Part shown: piece by piece, positions 7,493 to 9,043 of the stretch
Layout: each line of letters starts with the position of its first letter
How positions within the stretch are numbered: the stretch's first letter is position 1
NCBI GenBank assembly: GCA_937966095.1
Contig: CALCKF010000019.1
Span: 1-9,043 of the forward strand
Source of the DNA: an uncultured Eubacterium sp.
Lineage (GTDB): Bacteria; Bacillota; Clostridia; Peptostreptococcales; Anaerovoracaceae
Length of the DNA: 9,043 nucleotides
Reading direction: 5' to 3'
Program-made: the position numbers and the translations under genes
The notes under the pieces: model-generated
The model's input: the letters and a program-made list of their open reading frames with translations, nothing else
What the model was told of the DNA's origin: nothing
The model's database searches: none

Positions 7493-8881
7493 TCATTCCT
7501 TTCTTCCATATTTATCTGCAAGTATTCTTCCTACGTATACACCGCTTGCCGATGCCTGAGAGAGTGAATGGGTAACACCCGATCCGTCTCCCAATGCATA
7601 AAGTCCCGGCACTTTCGTCTGAAGATATTTATCCACTTCTATCTTCGAATTATAGAACTTTACTTCTACTCCATACAGTAGTGTATCCTCATTTGCCGTT
7701 CCCGGAGCGATTTTATCAAGAGCATATATCATCTCTATGATATTGTCTAACTGACGTTTTGGTATTACAAGACTGAGATCACCCGGCGTTGCCTGAAGTG
7801 TCGGCCTTGTAAAGCATTTTTCCATCCTTCTTTCACTGCTTCTGCGTCCCTTGACAAGATCTCCGAATCTCTGCAGCAGGACCCCTCCGCCAAGCATATT
7901 GGAAAGTCTCGCTATAGACTCACCATATTCATTACTGTCCTTGAAAGGCTCTGTGAAATGATTGGATACAAGAAGTGCAAAATTTGTATTTTCAGTTCTC
8001 AGTTTTGGATCTGCATAGCTGTGACCGTTGACTGTCACTATGCCATTTGTATTCTCCGCAACCACCTCACCATACGGATTCATACAGAAAGTCCTGACCA
8101 TATCATTGTATTTATCTGTCTTATATACGATCTTACTTTCATATACATCATCTGTTATGTGTTTGAACACTTCAGCCGGCAGCTCTACTCTGACCCCGAT
8201 ATCCACTCTGTTTTTCTTCTGCTTTATTCCCATCTTGTCACAGACTTCAGAACTCCATTTAGATCCGGATCTTCCGGTGGCGATGACAAGATCTCTGCAG
8301 CTGTACTTTTCTCCGTTATTGTCCGTAAGTATAAATATACCGTTATCATCTACATCTACATCTACTATCGTAGTATAAAATTTTGTTTCTATTCTCTGGC
8401 TGCAGTAATCGAACATCTTGCCCAATATCTTAACATTTCTGTCGGTTCCAAGATGTCTGACCCTAGCCTCCTGAAGATGCAGATCATTTCTAAGGGCAAC
8501 AGTTTTAAGCTCCGAGCTTGCTGTTGAATACAGTTTTGCATCAGCCCCTCCCATACTGCAAAGTACTTCATCGACATATTCCATAAGCTCAAGGGCCTTA
8601 TCGACGCCTACATAATTATGAAGATCTCCGCCAAACTGTGTGGTTATATTATACTTACCGTCTGACAGAGTCCCTGCACCGCCATAACCGTTCATTATAT
8701 GGCATGGTGAGCATTTCAGACATGTCTTTGCGCCTGCCTTTATAGGGCACTGCCGTTTTTCAAGCGGTGCTCCCTTATCAATCATAAGGACTTTTGCATC
8801 TGTATCAAGTTTCACAAGTTCATATGACATGAAAACTCCGCTGGCTCCAGCTCCGATTATTATGATATCGTAATTTTTCAT
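7493..8881 (-). CDS. FAD-dependent dehydrogenase, COG2509-like flavoprotein
   Basis: This 462-residue flavoprotein has a Rossmann dinucleotide-binding start, YDIIIIGAGASG (4-15), with D35 ending the second strand (LMIDKG) where the FAD ribose is bound. A second flavin-contact block lies at the C-terminus, VPGLYALGDGSGVTHSLSQA (424-443), and an ATGRSG turn at 201-206. Between the first strands and the FAD loop is a cysteine cluster, C45-x8-C54-x2-C57-x2-C60, directly followed by GYGGAGTLSDGKYN (65-78). This layout matches the uncharacterised COG2509 FAD-dependent dehydrogenases as I recall them. The cluster could hold an iron-sulfur centre or act as redox thiols; the sequence does not decide. 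ATG 8881 has GGAGG at 5-base spacing and the GxGxxG begins at residue 10, as expected. It is the first gene of the five-gene operon. Substrate and physiological electron partner are unknown. Confidence 0.88.
   Translation of the reverse strand: MKNYDIIIIGAGASGVFMSYELVKLDTDAKVLMIDKGAPLEKRQCPIKAGAKTCLKCSPCHIMNGYGGAGTLSDGKYNITTQFGGDLHNYVGVDKALELMEYVDEVLCSMGGADAKLYSTASSELKTVALRNDLHLQEARVRHLGTDRNVKILGKMFDYCSQRIETKFYTTIVDVDVDDNGIFILTDNNGEKYSCRDLVIATGRSGSKWSSEVCDKMGIKQKKNRVDIGVRVELPAEVFKHITDDVYESKIVYKTDKYNDMVRTFCMNPYGEVVAENTNGIVTVNGHSYADPKLRTENTNFALLVSNHFTEPFKDSNEYGESIARLSNMLGGGVLLQRFGDLVKGRRSSERRMEKCFTRPTLQATPGDLSLVIPKRQLDNIIEMIYALDKIAPGTANEDTLLYGVEVKFYNSKIEVDKYLQTKVPGLYALGDGSGVTHSLSQASASGVYVGRILADKYGRKE
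7497..7502 (-). promoter_or_regulatory. Ribosome binding site for the C_GCAxxG protein
   Basis: AAAGGA on the minus strand, within the last codons of the flavoprotein gene, lies 11 bases before ATG 7485. The spacing is slightly long, so the start is favoured but not certain. Confidence 0.45.
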
Positions 8882-8903
8882 AAACTCCTCCGGATAATAA
8901 CAT

Positions 8904-8916
8904 AATCAATTTGATT
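8904..8916. repeat. Perfect short palindrome near the operon start
   Basis: AATCAA (8904-8909), T, TTGATT (8911-8916) is a perfect odd palindrome. If the TATAAA at 8916-8921 is the -10 box, it would overlap the transcription start, an operator-like location. Confidence 0.45.
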
Positions 8917-8992
8917 TTATATTATTTTCTATTAAAATTCCATACTTTTATACATATATTAATATATCTGTATGTATGTTTCATGTTGTCTT

Positions 8993-9020
8993 GTATGATT
9001 AATTAGAAGCTAAATCATAC
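8993..9020. repeat. Inverted repeat with nested inner arms
   Basis: GTATGATT (8993-9000) and AATCATAC (9013-9020) are perfect 8-base arms. Inside them, TTAG (9003-9006) and CTAA (9010-9013) also pair. It could be an operator or a weak AT-rich hairpin. No T-run follows on the minus strand. Confidence 0.5.
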
Positions 9021-9043
9021 TCTCCTTTCCATTTTTACTGTTT

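Larger units (their letters stand above)
8882..9043 (-). promoter_or_regulatory. AT-rich upstream region of the five-gene operon
   Basis: No gene is supported in these 162 bases. On the minus strand, TATAAA words at 8916-8921 and 8947-8952 could serve as -10 boxes, but neither has a convincing -35 at proper distance. Palindromes present are AATCAA-T-TTGATT (8904-8916), ATATATTAATATAT (8954-8967), and GTATGATT/AATCATAC (8993-9000 and 9013-9020). These suggest a regulated promoter, but no regulator can be named. Confidence 0.4.

Noticed and set aside
7486..7521. Longer N-terminus for the C_GCAxxG protein from ATG 7521 or 7509
   Set aside because: Both starts lie inside the flavoprotein gene and lack a ribosome binding site. 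ATG 7485 fits the usual family start.
7958..8527. Long plus-strand reading frames opposite the flavoprotein gene
   Set aside because: They are antisense frames of a well-supported gene, with low-complexity translations and no recognisable domain.
8904..8916. FNR/CRP-type operator
   Set aside because: The palindrome is ATCAA-N-TTGAT-like, the opposite arm order and wrong spacing for the FNR site TTGAT-N4-ATCAA.
8993..9020. Intrinsic terminator of an upstream gene
   Set aside because: The stem is short and AT-rich and no T-run follows on the minus strand. The plus side has pyrimidines, but no plus-strand gene precedes it.
9011..9043. End of an upstream minus-strand gene
   Set aside because: One minus-strand frame is open from the right edge to a TAG (NSKNGKESMI), but ten codons cannot support a gene.

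Overview
The window looks like a chromosomal segment from an anaerobic, moderately low-GC Firmicute of the class Clostridia (Lachnospiraceae or a related family). This rests on strong GGAGG-type ribosome binding sites, heavy use of AUA and AGA/AGG codons, very tight gene packing, and gene families common in gut and oral Clostridia: a C_GCAxxG_C_C protein, a COG2509-type flavoprotein and an alanine/ornithine racemase-like enzyme. The genus cannot be fixed by reading.

Left part (1-1561, minus strand): a two-gene ABC-2 type exporter. The ATPase is read first and overlaps the permease by 4 bases (ATGA). The permease runs off the left edge. Its probable promoter lies in a 179-base divergent intergenic region (1562-1740), which also holds a good promoter for a plus-strand HAD-family phosphatase gene (1741-2379).

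Middle and right (2414-8881, minus strand): five genes packed as one apparent operon, in transcription order: (1) a COG2509-like FAD-dependent dehydrogenase with an N-terminal cysteine cluster; (2) a small C_GCAxxG_C_C putative redox protein; (3) and (4) two paralogous AMP-forming long-chain acyl-CoA synthetase-like enzymes; (5) a fold-type III PLP-dependent alanine/ornithine racemase-family enzyme. The gaps are 7, 13, 8 and 2 bases. The operon meets the convergent HAD gene at a perfect 14-bp hairpin (2385-2416) that looks like a shared bidirectional terminator; the racemase stop codon lies inside it.

The five-gene set combines redox chemistry (flavoprotein plus Cys-rich protein), carboxylate activation (two adenylate-forming ligases) and amino-acid stereochemistry (racemase). 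I know of no named pathway with this composition, so joint function is inference from layout. The AT-rich 162 bases upstream of the operon (8882-9043) contain several palindromes and repeated CATAC/GTATG words but no clear -35 box. No RNA genes, mobile elements, CRISPR arrays or origins were seen. No gene-free stretch exceeds 300 bases.
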